Shown: positions 36,949-46,059, counted from the stretch's first letter. The stretch is DNA of 64,000 nt from Bradyrhizobium sp. CCGB12 (GCF_024199845.1 NZ_JANADO010000002.1:372001-436000), one strand, 5' to 3'. A program made the numbers and translations. The notes: generated by a model from the sequence alone, not told the origin.

Positions 36949-37443
36949 ATGAGTCGCGTTTTGTTTGGACTTTGCACCCTCCTCACCTTAGTTGTCATGC
37001 ACTCGGCTGCGGCGCAACAGCGCGTGGACGCAGCAACCTTCGCGCGCACCGTCAGCGCCAGCGACGGCTTCGAAATCCAGTCGAGCCAGCTCGCTTTGCA
37101 GCGATCCACCAATCCGAAGGTGCGGGCGTTTGCTCAGCAAATGGTCAATGACCACTCCAGGTCAAGTGCCGCACTTTCACAGAGTGCGCCGATGCTCACT
37201 GCTTTCTCGGGGCCATCCGGTTTGCTCGATGCCCGGCACGCGACGATGCTCTCGCAGCTCACGGCGCAGAGCGGTCCGGCTTTCGATCGGCTCTACGCGT
37301 AGATGCAGTTGGGTGGCCACCGGGAAGCGGTCGCCCTCTTTTCGTCCTATGCGGCGTCCGGCGACGACCCTCGCCTCGTCGGGTTCGCGCGAACGACATT
37401 GCCGGTTTTGCGGCACCATTTGGCCATGGCTCGCCGTCTTTGA
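36949..37443 (+). pseudogene. DUF4142 gene 3, interrupted by TAG
   Basis: AAGGAG precedes ATG. Residues 1-117 comprise a signal peptide (MSRVLFGLCTLLTLVVMHSA, cut after AAA) and DUF4142 helices 1-3 (EIQSSQLALQRSTNPKVRAF, AQQMVNDHSRSSAAL, SQLTAQSGPAFDRLYA). Codon 118 is TAG (37300-37302), after which the same frame continues MQLGGHREAVALFSSYAASG and LPVLRHHLAMARRL to TGA at 37443. No other lesion is visible. It keeps the NDHxxS motif of ordinary DUF4142 proteins, which the 18311 paralogue lacks, so it belongs to a different subgroup. Confidence 0.8.
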
Positions 37444-37683
37444 TCGCGCCGATCAACAATCGGGGCGCACGGTCGCGGTAGGCCGGTTGACTTGAGCGGA
37501 TTAACTCTAAGCCGGGCGGTCTCGGGGCGAATGCCTCGAAGCAGCTGGAATGACATCTTGGCTGCGGCTGGATAGGCTGCGGCGTAGCTATGCCGCTGAA
37601 TTTTTCGATCGCGTCCTCAGCTAACGCCTAAGCAGCAGCGCCTTTTCGAGGAGCTCAAGCTCAATCGACCTTTTCAGATCGAC

Positions 37684-37914
37684 TTACGCCGCTCGCGCTC
37701 GGCGTCGTTCGCGCCTTGAACCGGTCTTTAATGTAGTGTCAGACATTTCGCCAAAATCACCGCAAGTCGGCTTCTGAGATAGCAGATCTTCAACCCGCGG
37801 CATCGCGTTTGCGAGGATTGGCAGGCGTGTAATCTTCGGGATGCCGGCTGCCTCCGCGCCGCTTGAGCAGGACGTCAAAGCCTGCATATTGATCCTCGTC
37901 GCTTCGGAGTTCAT
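37684..37914 (-). CDS. Third gene of coupled mini-operon, hypothetical
   Basis: The 76-residue frame begins at ATG overlapping the stop of the preceding gene (ATGA). It reads MNSEATRINMQALTSCSSGA and ends with a very basic SRRERRRARAA. There is no recognised domain. Apart from the overlap, support is weak: codon use is ordinary, and the product could be spurious. Confidence 0.35.
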   Translation of the reverse strand: MNSEATRINMQALTSCSSGAEAAGIPKITRLPILANAMPRVEDLLSQKPTCGDFGEMSDTTLKTGSRRERRRARAA

Positions 37915-38090
37915 GCCGCGAACCGTTCCGGCAAGCCGCCCCGGAGCTGGTCCAGAAGCCGCTGTTCGCGTTCGATCCGGCCCCGGTAGAGCTCGCGCTC
38001 CTTTTCTGTCTTCGCGCTAGCCAGCAGCCGCCGGTAGTGCTCGATGACCTTCTCGTTGCTGCGGATCAGAAGATCCCTGATGTCGGTCAT
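37911..38090 (-). CDS. Second gene of coupled mini-operon, helical protein
   Basis: The 59-residue protein MTDIRDLLIRSNEKVIEHYR, RLLASAKTEKERELYRGRIE, REQRLLDQLRGGLPERFAA is almost entirely charged amphipathic helix with heptad-like Leu spacing, typical of a small coiled-coil. Its ATG overlaps the stop of the upstream gene, and its stop overlaps the downstream ATG. No function is known. Confidence 0.65.
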   Translation of the reverse strand: MTDIRDLLIRSNEKVIEHYRRLLASAKTEKERELYRGRIEREQRLLDQLRGGLPERFAA

Positions 38091-38305
38091 GGTGCCGCCT
38101 CCGCGTTCCTCGGCGCATGCCAGGGCATGGTGAATGCGACGGGGAACGTTTTGGAGTTAAGGGCCTCTAATGCTGTGTGCTCTTCAAAAAGACGCCGTTC
38201 GATGAACTGGCGTTCAAGATCCGACAGCCTTGTCTTGAGCAGGGTGCGATAGCGGTGGATATTGCTGCGATGGGCACGGATGCGGGCAAGGTCTTCATCT
38301 AGCAT
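38087..38305 (-). CDS. First gene of coupled mini-operon, helical protein
   Basis: ATG at 38305 (GGAG upstream) gives 72 residues: MLDEDLARIRAHRSNIHRYR, LLKTRLSDLERQFIERRLFE, EHTALEALNSKTF. Two long amphipathic helices with Leu/Ile heptads precede a Pro-containing tail. Similar short proteins with ARIRAHRNNIHRYRRLL-like sequence occur widely in Bradyrhizobium, function unknown. The gene lies divergent to the hsp20 locus, 340 bases away. Confidence 0.7.
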   Translation of the reverse strand: MLDEDLARIRAHRSNIHRYRTLLKTRLSDLERQFIERRLFEEHTALEALNSKTFPVAFTMPWHAPRNAEAAP

Positions 38306-38527
38306 CGTCGTCACTCCAGACGGTCTTCCAGATCCTTTTGCGGTTTCGAGAAAACGGGAATCCACTTCCCGCCGGAAAAATATTCGGCTCGGAAACCCTG
38401 TCAAGATGGTAGTGGTGCAGTGCGAAGTCTTGCCACGGCGCGTTAGTAACCGCCCTCGACCAGTCGCCGCTATAAAAAAACTTCAGCGAGCCTCTTGAAT
38501 CGCCCTTCCGTTTTTCTAAGTGGTTTT

Positions 38528-38647
38528 TCGCCGCGAGAGCGGTGTGCCGGGCGCCTTCACGGGTCCGGCGCCGGCGCCGGCCGGGAGGTCCTCGGACCAC
38601 CATCTCGCGCTCCTTCGTAACCATCTTGCTCTTTGGAGGACTTGGAT
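38528..38647 (+). promoter_or_regulatory. ROSE RNA thermometer
   Basis: The leader of the first hsp20 gene begins GCCGCGAGAGCGG (hairpin CCGC-GAGA-GCGG), continues with GGGCGCC and a GC-rich stem, and ends CTTGCTCTTTGGAGGA before the start codon. The 3' part can pair TTGCTC with GAGGA across a short loop with a G opposite G, the signature of ROSE elements, which mask the ribosome site at low temperature and melt on heat shock. ROSE is known from Bradyrhizobium hsp20 genes. Confidence 0.75.
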
Positions 38648-39109
38648 ATGAGGACCACCTTCGACTTCGCGCCCCTCTGGCGCTCCACCATTGGCTTCGA
38701 TCATCTGGCCGGGCTCGTCGACAGCGCTTTGCACCAGGCGAGCGAGGACAATTACCCGCCCTACAACATCGAACGCTCTAGCGAAGACCACTACCGGATA
38801 ACTCTGGCGGTCGCCGGCTTTGGAGCTGACGACATCACCGTAACGGCAGAGCAGAACGCGCTCACCGTCGAGGGCCGGAGGCCCGAGAAGGCGGCCGGCG
38901 AATACCTTTATCGGGGCATCGCCGCGCGTCCGTTCCGGCGCGTGTTCAACCTGGCCGACTACGTTCAGGTGAAGGAAGCCTCTTTCCGCGACGGGTTGTT
39001 GATCATCTACCTCCTCCGCGAGGTGCCGGAGGCGATGAAGCCGCGCCGAATCCAGATCGCAAGCGGCAACCCTGCCTCGGCGCAGATCGAGCAGAAGAAG
39101 GCCGCCTGA
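38648..39109 (+). CDS. Small heat-shock protein Hsp20
   Basis: The 153-residue chaperone has an N-terminal region (MRTTFDFAPLWRSTIGFDHL), an alpha-crystallin domain (about 38-130: YPPYNIERSSEDHYRITLAV, GFGADDITVTAEQNALTVEG, AARPFRRVFNLADYVQVKEA, FRDGLLIIYLLREVPE) and a C-terminal RRIQI anchor of the I-x-I type. Such proteins form cytosolic oligomers that hold unfolding proteins. The start at 38648 is set by GGAGGA, which is inside the ROSE hairpin. A second hsp20 gene follows after 71 bases, so both are probably co-transcribed and heat-induced. Confidence 0.93.
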   Translation: MRTTFDFAPLWRSTIGFDHLAGLVDSALHQASEDNYPPYNIERSSEDHYRITLAVAGFGADDITVTAEQNALTVEGRRPEKAAGEYLYRGIAARPFRRVFNLADYVQVKEASFRDGLLIIYLLREVPEAMKPRRIQIASGNPASAQIEQKKAA

Positions 39110-39180
39110 TGCCGTTCGGAGGATCGACCGCGGAATGCGGTTCGCAAGCGCGAGCCGCTGTCGCAGCGAAGGAGAACATC

Positions 39181-39668
39181 ATGGCAATTCGTGATCTTAT
39201 TCCGCGGTCGCAGAGTCAGGAGCTTGCGCCCACCCGAGGCTACGACCCGATCATGACGCTTCATCGCGAGATGAACCGGCTGTTCGAGGATGTATCCCGG
39301 GGCTTCGGAGGTCCGGGTTCGGTCCCCTGATAGAAGGACACTTCGGCTGGCCCAAGATCGAGCTAAGCGAAACCGAAAAGGCGCTGACCGTCACAGCTGA
39401 GCTTCCCGGGATGACAGAGAAGGACGTCCAGATCGAAATCGCCGGCGGCGTTATGACGATCCGCGGGGAGAAGAAGGCGGAGCGCATCGAGGAAGGCAAA
39501 TACTTCACCGAGCGGACCTACGGCGCTTTCGAACGCCGGATCCCGCTCGATAACGTTGAGGAGGACAAAGCCGAGGCGTCGTTCAAGAACGGCGTCCTCA
39601 CCGTGTCGCTGCCGAAACCGGTAAACGCGCGGGCGGGCGTCAGACACATCGCGATCAACACCCAGTAG
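39181..39668 (+). pseudogene. Second Hsp20, frameshift in a C-run
   Basis: AAGGAG precedes ATG. The first frame gives MAIRDLIPRSQSQELAPTRG and HREMNRLFEDVSRGFGGPGS; at 39326-39329 (GTCCCCTG) one C appears missing, and the next frame continues IEGHFGWPKIELSETEKALT, VTAELPGMTEKDVQIEIAGG, YGAFERRIPLDNVEEDKAEA, FKNGVLTVSLPKP. This is a full-length class A Hsp20 of about 162 residues (HSP20 family with ELPGM and GVLTVSLPK). The lesion is in a homopolymer, so it could be recent, phase-variable or a sequencing error. Confidence 0.85.
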
Positions 39669-39676
39669 CAACGTTC

Positions 39677-39699
39677 GGATGGCGGCGATGCCGCCGTCC
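39677..39699 (+). terminator. Hairpin terminator after hsp20 pair
   Basis: GGATGGCGGC-GAT-GCCGCCGTCC forms a 10-bp stem (one G-T pair) eight bases after the second hsp20 stop. There is no T-run. Confidence 0.5.
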
Positions 39700-39746
39700 G
39701 ACAGCTCGAACCCATCCCGAAGGAAGGAGCGTAAGGGAGGCTATCA

Positions 39747-40076
39747 ATGACCAATGCCAAAACCAATGCCGGCAATCTCGATCTCCTATTCCATCCCGCC
39801 TCGCACTATGCGTGTCCGGACGACGTGCTGAACGACCAGACCCTTTCGGATCCCGAGAAGCGGGTCATCCTATCATCTTGGGCGTCCGACATGTTCGCGG
39901 TCGAATCCTGCCCCTCGCTCCGCGAAATCCCGGGCATGAGTCATACCATCCGGCTGGCCGACATCCTCGCGGCGTTGCGGCGCCTCGACGGCGAGGACGA
40001 CGATCCGCCTCGTCCGGGCGGTGCGGCCATGCGACTGCGGCGGCCTTGGGCCGCCGCCTGGCGGAGGTCTCCATGA
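39747..40076 (+). CDS. Conserved hypothetical protein
   Basis: The 109-residue protein starts MTNAKTNAGNLDLLFHPASH and has YACPDDVLNDQTLSDPEKRV, ILSSWASDMFAVESCPSLRE, VRLADILAALRRLDGEDDD. The phrase DPxEKRxILxSWASDxxAVES is well known from small Bradyrhizobium proteins of unknown function. GGGAGG lies six bases before ATG. The C-terminal 30 residues are Arg/Pro-rich. The stop overlaps the start of the next small gene (ATGA), indicating coupling. It follows the hsp20 genes and may be co-induced by heat. Confidence 0.78.
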   Translation: MTNAKTNAGNLDLLFHPASHYACPDDVLNDQTLSDPEKRVILSSWASDMFAVESCPSLREIPGMSHTIRLADILAALRRLDGEDDDPPRPGGAAMRLRRPWAAAWRRSP

Positions 40077-40201
40077 TGCTTACTCAGTCCGTGCTCGGTA
40101 TGGTGCTTTGGGGGCACGCCGCCACGGCCTGTGCTGTCCCCTACCTGGCGTTGATCGCCCCCTTTTGGCAAGCCAGGCGCCTGTCCCTCCGACATGATTG
40201 A
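40073..40201 (+). CDS. Small membrane protein coupled to upstream gene
   Basis: The 42-residue product MMLTQSVLGMVLWGHAATAC, AVPYLALIAPFWQARRLSLR is one or two hydrophobic helices with a basic tail, predicted in the inner membrane. GGAGG is five bases upstream and the ATG overlaps the stop of the 39747 gene. No family. Confidence 0.5.
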   Translation: MMLTQSVLGMVLWGHAATACAVPYLALIAPFWQARRLSLRHD

Positions 40202-40618
40202 AACTCCACTAGGCGAATTCGCGCGTCGACGTCGTTGGCCACGACCAAGAGCGACTCATCTTTGACTGATCGGAATAGATAGATCATGCCGCTACTTTTC
40301 AGTGGACAGTCCAAACACACCTAGTAACGGCGATAGGAGTGGCAGGGCTTATCACTGGCTTGACCCGAGCATCGCTGCGGCCGTCGCTCAGCCTGATCAC
40401 CCGAGCATTGATGGCCGCTGCCGCCCCGCCCGTTTACTGCGCGCCAGTCTATGGCCCGTCGGCGCATGATTAAGGACCTCGGTATTAGTCGGACCACCAG
40501 CACACCGCCTTGGTATGCTCCTGCGCGCGATCTGAGCTTTGCGTCAGGCTCAGGCGTTCGACTACCGCAAGACGGGCTCTCCACGGCTCACTTCCCCTGC
40601 GCTCCGCTGGAAGTTTAA
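40202..40618. other. Gap without a recognisable gene
   Basis: No coding, repeat or structural signal could be supported on either strand. Confidence 0.4.
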
Positions 40619-40807
40619 TCATCTTTCGTTCGGCGAACTGTTCGACATCACCGGCAAAGGCGGCCCTTCGTTCCTGGGCACCTCCACTCCCAACCCCGGA
40701 TCGGCGTGCCTTGCGTGCCACTCGATCCAAAGGTGACCGGCGACCAACATCACGCCGGCGCATAACAGCGCGAGAGCTGCGCTGACGAGATCACGATAAT
40801 TATCCAT
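40619..40807 (-). CDS. Small membrane protein
   Basis: ATG at 40807 gives 62 residues: MDNYRDLVSAALALLCAGVM, LVAGHLWIEWHARHADPGLG and a Pro/Asn-rich tail ending SSPNER. One clear membrane helix (8-24) is followed by a His/Trp-containing polar part. There is only a weak purine stretch before ATG. It lies 34 bases downstream of the NDUFS4-like gene on the same strand. Confidence 0.45.
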   Translation of the reverse strand: MDNYRDLVSAALALLCAGVMLVAGHLWIEWHARHADPGLGVEVPRNEGPPLPVMSNSSPNER

Positions 40808-40841
40808 CCCACGACCCAAGCATGCGTGCTCGCTGCCTCCT

Positions 40842-41240
40842 TTAGCTAAGCAGCCAATCGGCAATAGGGTTCCGCTGCGCACGAGTAACTGCCGACTGGA
40901 GATCACCGATCTGCACGGCCTCCGAAGAGTTCGAGTACCCTGCCCTCGTTCGGCGATCATCATCGATCCCAGGCACAACCTGGAGCTCAGGAACAGGCGG
41001 CCCTAGCACGGTACATTCGAGCCCCTGGCGATGCGCATAGGCGATGGCAGCTTCTGCGGATGGAAAGGACAATTCCACCTGCGCCAGGGGAGCGTTATCT
41101 TCTGCCCGACCCATCAGAGGTTCAATCCGCAGCGGCGAGGGGCGTTCGAACCTGAGCTTCCATAGCCTTCTCCGGCCCGATTCATGACTGACGCTGCCGC
41201 CTCGATGATGAGTGCGTGCTCGCCGGCAGGCACGGTTCAA
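40842..41240 (-). CDS. NDUFS4-like complex I accessory domain
   Basis: The core, RRRLWKLRFERPSPLRIEPL, MGRAEDNAPLAQVELSFPSA and EAAIAYAHRQGLECTVLGPP, is the ETC complex I subunit (NDUFS4) domain: aromatic-LxFE strand, PLMGW-like loop (W replaced by R), QVxLxFxSxEAAIAYAxxxGxxY. The C-terminal 45 residues are an extra Asp/Ser-rich tail. The N-terminal 25 residues are unlike the family, and a one-base insertion near 41165 would restore a better start, so the gene may be damaged. Duplicate NDUFS4 genes outside the nuo operon are known in rhizobia. Confidence 0.5.
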   Translation of the reverse strand: MNRACRRARTHHRGGSVSHESGRRRLWKLRFERPSPLRIEPLMGRAEDNAPLAQVELSFPSAEAAIAYAHRQGLECTVLGPPVPELQVVPGIDDDRRTRAGYSNSSEAVQIGDLQSAVTRAQRNPIADWLLS

Positions 41241-41529
41241 GAGACTCTCTGCCGCAGAGAACGAGCAACGTATCTCGTTCGCCGAACGACGGGCGTTTCC
41301 TTATTATCGGGGATCATTCACGCCGGAACATTCCTTCCAATTTTCACATTCTTGCGGTTCACATGACCGCTGGCCATAATGCCCTCCACGGATCAGGTCC
41401 CGATCAAAAGCAAGCATTCGAAGATGCCATGGCCCATGTGGGTTGTCCTGATCGCCGGATCGACCGGCGCCCGCGTTAAGTGCTGCTCGCCCTTCCAACC
41501 GTTACGTCACACCGGATATGCGGCGCAAT

Positions 41530-42210
41530 TCCTTTTATGCTGCCAGTGCGGCGGGCTCCCTGTAGTGTCACCCCTGGCCATCATGGCCCCTGCCATGCGG
41601 GCGATCTTGTTCGCGAGCGCGATCGCAGCGACCTTGGTGGCGACGCGGCAGCAGCTCCGTAAGCCAGGTCGATGCCCTGTGGCATGGACTTTGGCATAGC
41701 GGATCACTGCGAGCGCGCCAGCCGTGAACAAGCTGCGCAAATAGCGATCACCTTGTTTGCTGATACTGCCAAGCTTGTCCTTGCCCCGCTTGAGTTCTGC
41801 TTCGGCACGAGCCGAACCCAGGCGGAGAAGTCCCGACCCGAAGCCCTTGGCATCGGCAACGCTCGCAACCAGCGCTGTCGCGAACGCCGGCCCGACGCCA
41901 GGGATCGCGTCCAGCCGTTTGCTCGTCGCGCTTTATCGATCGATGCCAGACGATGATGCGTCGGTCGAACTCCAGGATTTGGGCCTTCAACGCTCGCAGT
42001 TGACTGCCGAGAGCCGCAAGACACGCGCGGGCCACCTCCGGGAGCCGGCGCTCGGCTGTATCGGCGACGGCTTCCAGCAGTTGCTCGATACCCCTGCGCC
42101 CGGCGGGGGCGACAATCCCGAACTCGGCAAGATAGGCGCGATTGAATTGATGACCGCAGTCTGCTGGCGAATGAACAGATGGCGGGCTCGATGAAGCAGG
42201 AGGCATGCAG
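41530..42210 (-). mobile_element. IS110-family transposase relic (second type)
   Basis: Minus-strand fragments in three frames: RARHLFIRQQTAVINS, YLAEFGIVAPAGRRGIEQLL, EVARACLAALGSQLRALKAQ, ILEFDRRIIVWHRS, GRDFSAWVRLVPKQNSSGAR, RSLFTAGALAVIRYAKVHAT and KVAAIALANKIARMAGAMMA. They follow the order of an IS110/IS116-type transposase but lack its N-terminal catalytic half. It is not the same type as the relic at 31927. Multiple indels are present. Confidence 0.8.
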
Positions 42211-42575
42211 CTCAGCATCCCCCGCGCAAACGGCCGCCCTGCGCGCATAGCCGGCCGGCGGCATTGTCGGTGATTGCCGTGCTCTCCCATCGGATGCTTC
42301 GGAATGGAAATGGTTCCCGAAAAATTTGGAGACGCAAACCATGCGCCGGCGGGCGACTCCGAAATGTCCGCTGAGTAAAAAGCTGAAGTCCTGACCGTTC
42401 CCTTTCCGTGTCCGGCCCTACCGCCGCAAGCGGACGTCGATGAAGCCGGCTGCCATGACTGCCAAGGGCCCACAAGCTGCCCTTCCTCCAACTCGTGACG
42501 TTTCACCGCCCGGCGCACGCCATCTTGAGATAGACTGGAGCATCTTAGCGCTCAAGCGAGAGCCGGGAGGTGCCC
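42211..42575. other. Gap without a recognisable gene
   Basis: This stretch separates the transposase relic from the cyclase gene; it should contain the cyclase promoter, but no consensus box could be picked out. Confidence 0.4.
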
Positions 42576-45500
42576 ATGGACATAGGGACCTGGCTGTGTG
42601 GTCTGGGGCTGGGACAGTACGAACAGGCGTTTCGGGAGAACGACATCGATGCGGAGGTCCTCATGGACCTCACGGCCGAGGATCTGATCGGGCTCGGGGT
42701 CGCCTCGATCGGCCATCGCCGCAAGCTGCTCGCGGCCATTGCTGCACTGCGCGCCAGCTCAATGTCGGAGTTCACCCCTGTTATGGCCGCCCCCACCTCC
42801 GGGAACGCTTCGCTTGCATCGGAGGCCGAGCGTCGCCAGCTCACCGTGATGTTTGTCGACCTGGTCGGCTCGACAGCGCTCGCGGCGCGGCTCGATCCGG
42901 AGGAAATGGCCGAAGTCCTGCGGAGCTATCAGAACGTAGTGGCGGGCGCGATCGCGCGGTTCGAAGGGCACGTGGCGAAGTACATGGGCGATGGCGTGCT
43001 GGCCTATTTCGGCTATCCGCGCGCCCATGAGGATGAGGCCGAACGCGCGGTGCGCGCCGGCCTCGCAGCTATCACGGCGGTACACAGCCTGGCATCGGCG
43101 CATGGTGAGACGCTCGCGGCCCGTGTCGGCATCGCGACCGGTCCGGTGGTTGTCGGCGAGTTGATCGGCGAAGGCGCGGCGCGCGAGGAGACCGTGGTCG
43201 GCGACACGCCGAACCTCGCGGCGCGGTTGCAGGCCCTGGCCGAGCCCGACACTGTGGTGATTTCCGCCCGCACCCGGGAGCTCATTGGCGGACTGTTCGA
43301 GCTCACCGAGCTCGGTATGCAGATCTTGAAAGGCTTTCCCGTTCTGGTGCGGCCGTGGCGCGTGGTCGGGGAAGGCGCCGCCGAGAGCCGGTTCGAGGCG
43401 TTGCATGGCACAGGCCTGACCCCGCTTGTCGGTCGCGAGAATGAGATCGGCCTGCTGCTCGAGCACTGGGAGCGAGCCAAGGACGGTGAGGGTCAGGTGG
43501 TGCTGCTGACGGGAGAACCTGGCATAGGCAAGTCGCGCCTCGTGCGGGCGCTGCGCGGGCGACTTGACGATGAGCCGCACATGCCCCTGAGTCACTACTG
43601 CTCACCGCATCATCAGACTAGCCCGCTTTATCCGGTGATCGGCCTGCTTAAGCGGGCGGCGGGCTTCGCCGCAGACGATCCCTCCGCAACTCGGCTCGAT
43701 AAGCTCGAGGCACTGCTTGCTCTATCGACAGAACATGTCATCGCGGTGGCCCCACTGCTCGCGGCATTGCTGTCGCTCGAGACGGATGCGCGCTACCCGC
43801 CGCTCGACATGAGCCCGCGTCGGCAAAAGGAGCGGACACTTGACGCGCTGGTCGATCAGGTCCTTGGCCTCGCGACGCGCCAGCCCGTCCTCGCCCTGTA
43901 TGAGGACGTGCACTGGGCAGATCCGACCTCGCTCGAGCTGCTCGATCTCCTGGTTGACCGGGTGCAAGGCGCCCCCGTGCTCATCCTCATCACCTTCCGG
44001 CCCGAATTCGTGCCGCCCTGGATGCACTATGCCCATGTATCGGCGCTGACCCTCAGCCGATTGAGCCGCCGCCAGGGCGCGGCCATGGTCGGGCGCGTGA
44101 GCGGCAAGGCGCTACCCCAAGCGGTGCTCGATCAGATCGTTGCTAAGACCGATGGCGTGCCGCTGTTCGTCGAAGAGCTGACGCGGACGGTGCTGGAGAC
44201 CAATCTGCTCCGCGATGAGGGCGACCATTACGTGCTGACCGGGCCGCTGCCACCCATGGCAATCCCGACCACGCTCCAGGAGTCGCTGCTGGCGCGGCTC
44301 GACCGGCTGGCTCCGGCCCGTGAGGTGGCCCAGGTCGCGGCGGCTATTGGCAGGGAATTTTCTCACGAACTGCTCGCGATGACGGCGGCTTTGCCGGAGA
44401 ACAAATTGCAGACGGCATTGGAGGACCTCGTCGGCTCGGGCCTGGTGTTCCGGCGCGGGACGCCACCTCAAGCGACCTACAGTTTCAAGCATGCGCTCGT
44501 GCTGGACGCCGCCTATGCGACCCTGGTGCGTCCTAAGCGGCAGCGCTTGCACGCCCTGATCGCCGCCACCATCGAGCAACATCTTCCGGAGACGGTGCAG
44601 ACGCAGCCGGAGCTTTTGGCCCATCATTTCGCAAAGGCGGGGCGGGCCCAGGCGGCGATCGATTACTGGCTGAGGGCGGGGCAGCGAGCCATCGCCCGCT
44701 CGTCGATGGTCGAAGCGCTGGCGCAGTTGCGGAATGGTTTGAACCTACTCGAGGGTGTGCCCGAGCCGGATCGGAGGCGGCTCGAACTTGACGTACAGGT
44801 GGCGTTGGGCGTGGCGCTGATGGCCACGCAAGGCTGGGCAGCGCCCGAAGCTGGACGGGCCAATGCCCGTGCCCGCGAACTCTGCGAGCAGATTGGGGCC
44901 ACCTCCCAACTCTGGCCCGTGCTTTACGGTCAATGGGTTTTTCACGGCGTGCGCGCCGAGCACAACGCCGCGCGAGACGTCGCAGACGAATTTCTGCGCC
45001 GAGCGCAGGACCATCAGGAAACGTCCGCAACCCTGGTAGCTCACCGCGTCAGCGGGACCGGTTCCCTTTGGCGCGGCGAGATCACCGCTGCCCGCCCCCA
45101 TCTGGAAAGGACGCTCGCGCTCTATGACCCAGAGCGGCATCGCTCGCTCGCCTTTCTCTACGTGCAAGATCCGCGGGTGGCGGCGCTGTCCTCGCTATCA
45201 TGGACGCTGTTTGCGCTTGGCTACCCGGAGCAAGCCCGGGCGCGGAGCCGCGAAGCGCTCGATGCCGCCCGCGAGCTCGCTCACCTCAACACGATGGCGT
45301 ATGCCCTTTTGTTCGCGTGTTTCTTTGAGCAGTATCGTCTAGCGTGGCGCGAGGCGAAGGACCGAGCCGAAGCTCTGATTGCGCTCTCGAACGAGCAGGG
45401 ATTTCCGCATTTCCTCGCGCCGGCCACGGTAATCAGAGGTTGGGTTCTGACTCAGTCTGGGGAGGCGGAGATGGGACTCACGCAGCTTCGGGAGGGCCTT

Positions 45501-45974
45501 CCGGCATGGCGTGCCACCGGGGCTGGCCTCTATGAGCCGTATTTCCTTGGCCTGCAAGCCGAGGCGCTCGGATGTTTGGGCGCAATAGAGGAAGGCTTGG
45601 ATCTAGTCGCAAAGGCGCTCGATCGCGTGGAAGAAACCCGCGAGCGATGGTTCGAGGCCGAGCTCCATCGGATGATGGGCGAGCTGATGCTCCGGCTGCC
45701 GAGACCCGACCCGATTGCCGTGGAAACCCGGTTTGAGCATGCGGCTGCAACCGCGCGTAGGCAAGGCGCCAAGCTCTGGGAGTTGCGCGCGGCCACACGC
45801 CTGGCACAATTTTGGAGAGAACAGGGTCGGCGCGGCGAAGCTCACGACCTGCTCAGTCCTCTCTACCGCCAATTCACCGAGGGCTTTGGGACACCGGATC
45901 TCCAGGCTGCCAGAGCACTACTTCAAGAGCCCGTCAGCTCCGAGAAGGACCCGATCCCAGGTCGTAGCAGTTGA
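42576..45974 (+). CDS. SAM - class III cyclase - AAA ATPase - TPR protein
   Basis: ATG at 42576, with GGGAGG five bases before, gives 1132 residues. Order: SAM domain (1-60, MDIGTWLCGLGLGQYEQAFR), class III adenylate/guanylate cyclase (85-265; metal Asp95 in VMFVDLVGST and Asp139 in YMGDGVLAYFG, plus GDTPNLAARLQ), AAA-type NTPase (Walker A GEPGIGKS at 313-320, Walker B LALYEDVHWAD), and about 500 residues of helical TPR-like repeats. Bradyrhizobium has many such multidomain cyclases, assumed to couple an NTP-dependent switch to cyclic nucleotide signalling. There is no membrane segment. The gene is intact and single; paralogous debris lies at 10876-10999 and 46415-48101. Confidence 0.92.
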   Translation: MDIGTWLCGLGLGQYEQAFRENDIDAEVLMDLTAEDLIGLGVASIGHRRKLLAAIAALRASSMSEFTPVMAAPTSGNASLASEAERRQLTVMFVDLVGSTALAARLDPEEMAEVLRSYQNVVAGAIARFEGHVAKYMGDGVLAYFGYPRAHEDEAERAVRAGLAAITAVHSLASAHGETLAARVGIATGPVVVGELIGEGAAREETVVGDTPNLAARLQALAEPDTVVISARTRELIGGLFELTELGMQILKGFPVLVRPWRVVGEGAAESRFEALHGTGLTPLVGRENEIGLLLEHWERAKDGEGQVVLLTGEPGIGKSRLVRALRGRLDDEPHMPLSHYCSPHHQTSPLYPVIGLLKRAAGFAADDPSATRLDKLEALLALSTEHVIAVAPLLAALLSLETDARYPPLDMSPRRQKERTLDALVDQVLGLATRQPVLALYEDVHWADPTSLELLDLLVDRVQGAPVLILITFRPEFVPPWMHYAHVSALTLSRLSRRQGAAMVGRVSGKALPQAVLDQIVAKTDGVPLFVEELTRTVLETNLLRDEGDHYVLTGPLPPMAIPTTLQESLLARLDRLAPAREVAQVAAAIGREFSHELLAMTAALPENKLQTALEDLVGSGLVFRRGTPPQATYSFKHALVLDAAYATLVRPKRQRLHALIAATIEQHLPETVQTQPELLAHHFAKAGRAQAAIDYWLRAGQRAIARSSMVEALAQLRNGLNLLEGVPEPDRRRLELDVQVALGVALMATQGWAAPEAGRANARARELCEQIGATSQLWPVLYGQWVFHGVRAEHNAARDVADEFLRRAQDHQETSATLVAHRVSGTGSLWRGEITAARPHLERTLALYDPERHRSLAFLYVQDPRVAALSSLSWTLFALGYPEQARARSREALDAARELAHLNTMAYALLFACFFEQYRLAWREAKDRAEALIALSNEQGFPHFLAPATVIRGWVLTQSGEAEMGLTQLREGLPAWRATGAGLYEPYFLGLQAEALGCLGAIEEGLDLVAKALDRVEETRERWFEAELHRMMGELMLRLPRPDPIAVETRFEHAAATARRQGAKLWELRAATRLAQFWREQGRRGEAHDLLSPLYRQFTEGFGTPDLQAARALLQEPVSSEKDPIPGRSS

Positions 45975-46059
45975 TTCTGCATACGAGCATCGCAGCTCCC
46001 TGGCCAAGTAGGCTGGAGTGTTTCTCTCAGTAGTGGCATGAAGTGGTCCGTCTCGGAAC

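Noticed and set aside
42759..43595. A 278-codon minus frame in the cyclase gene
   Set aside because: Antisense to the cyclase catalytic domain whose active-site residues are conserved on the plus strand.
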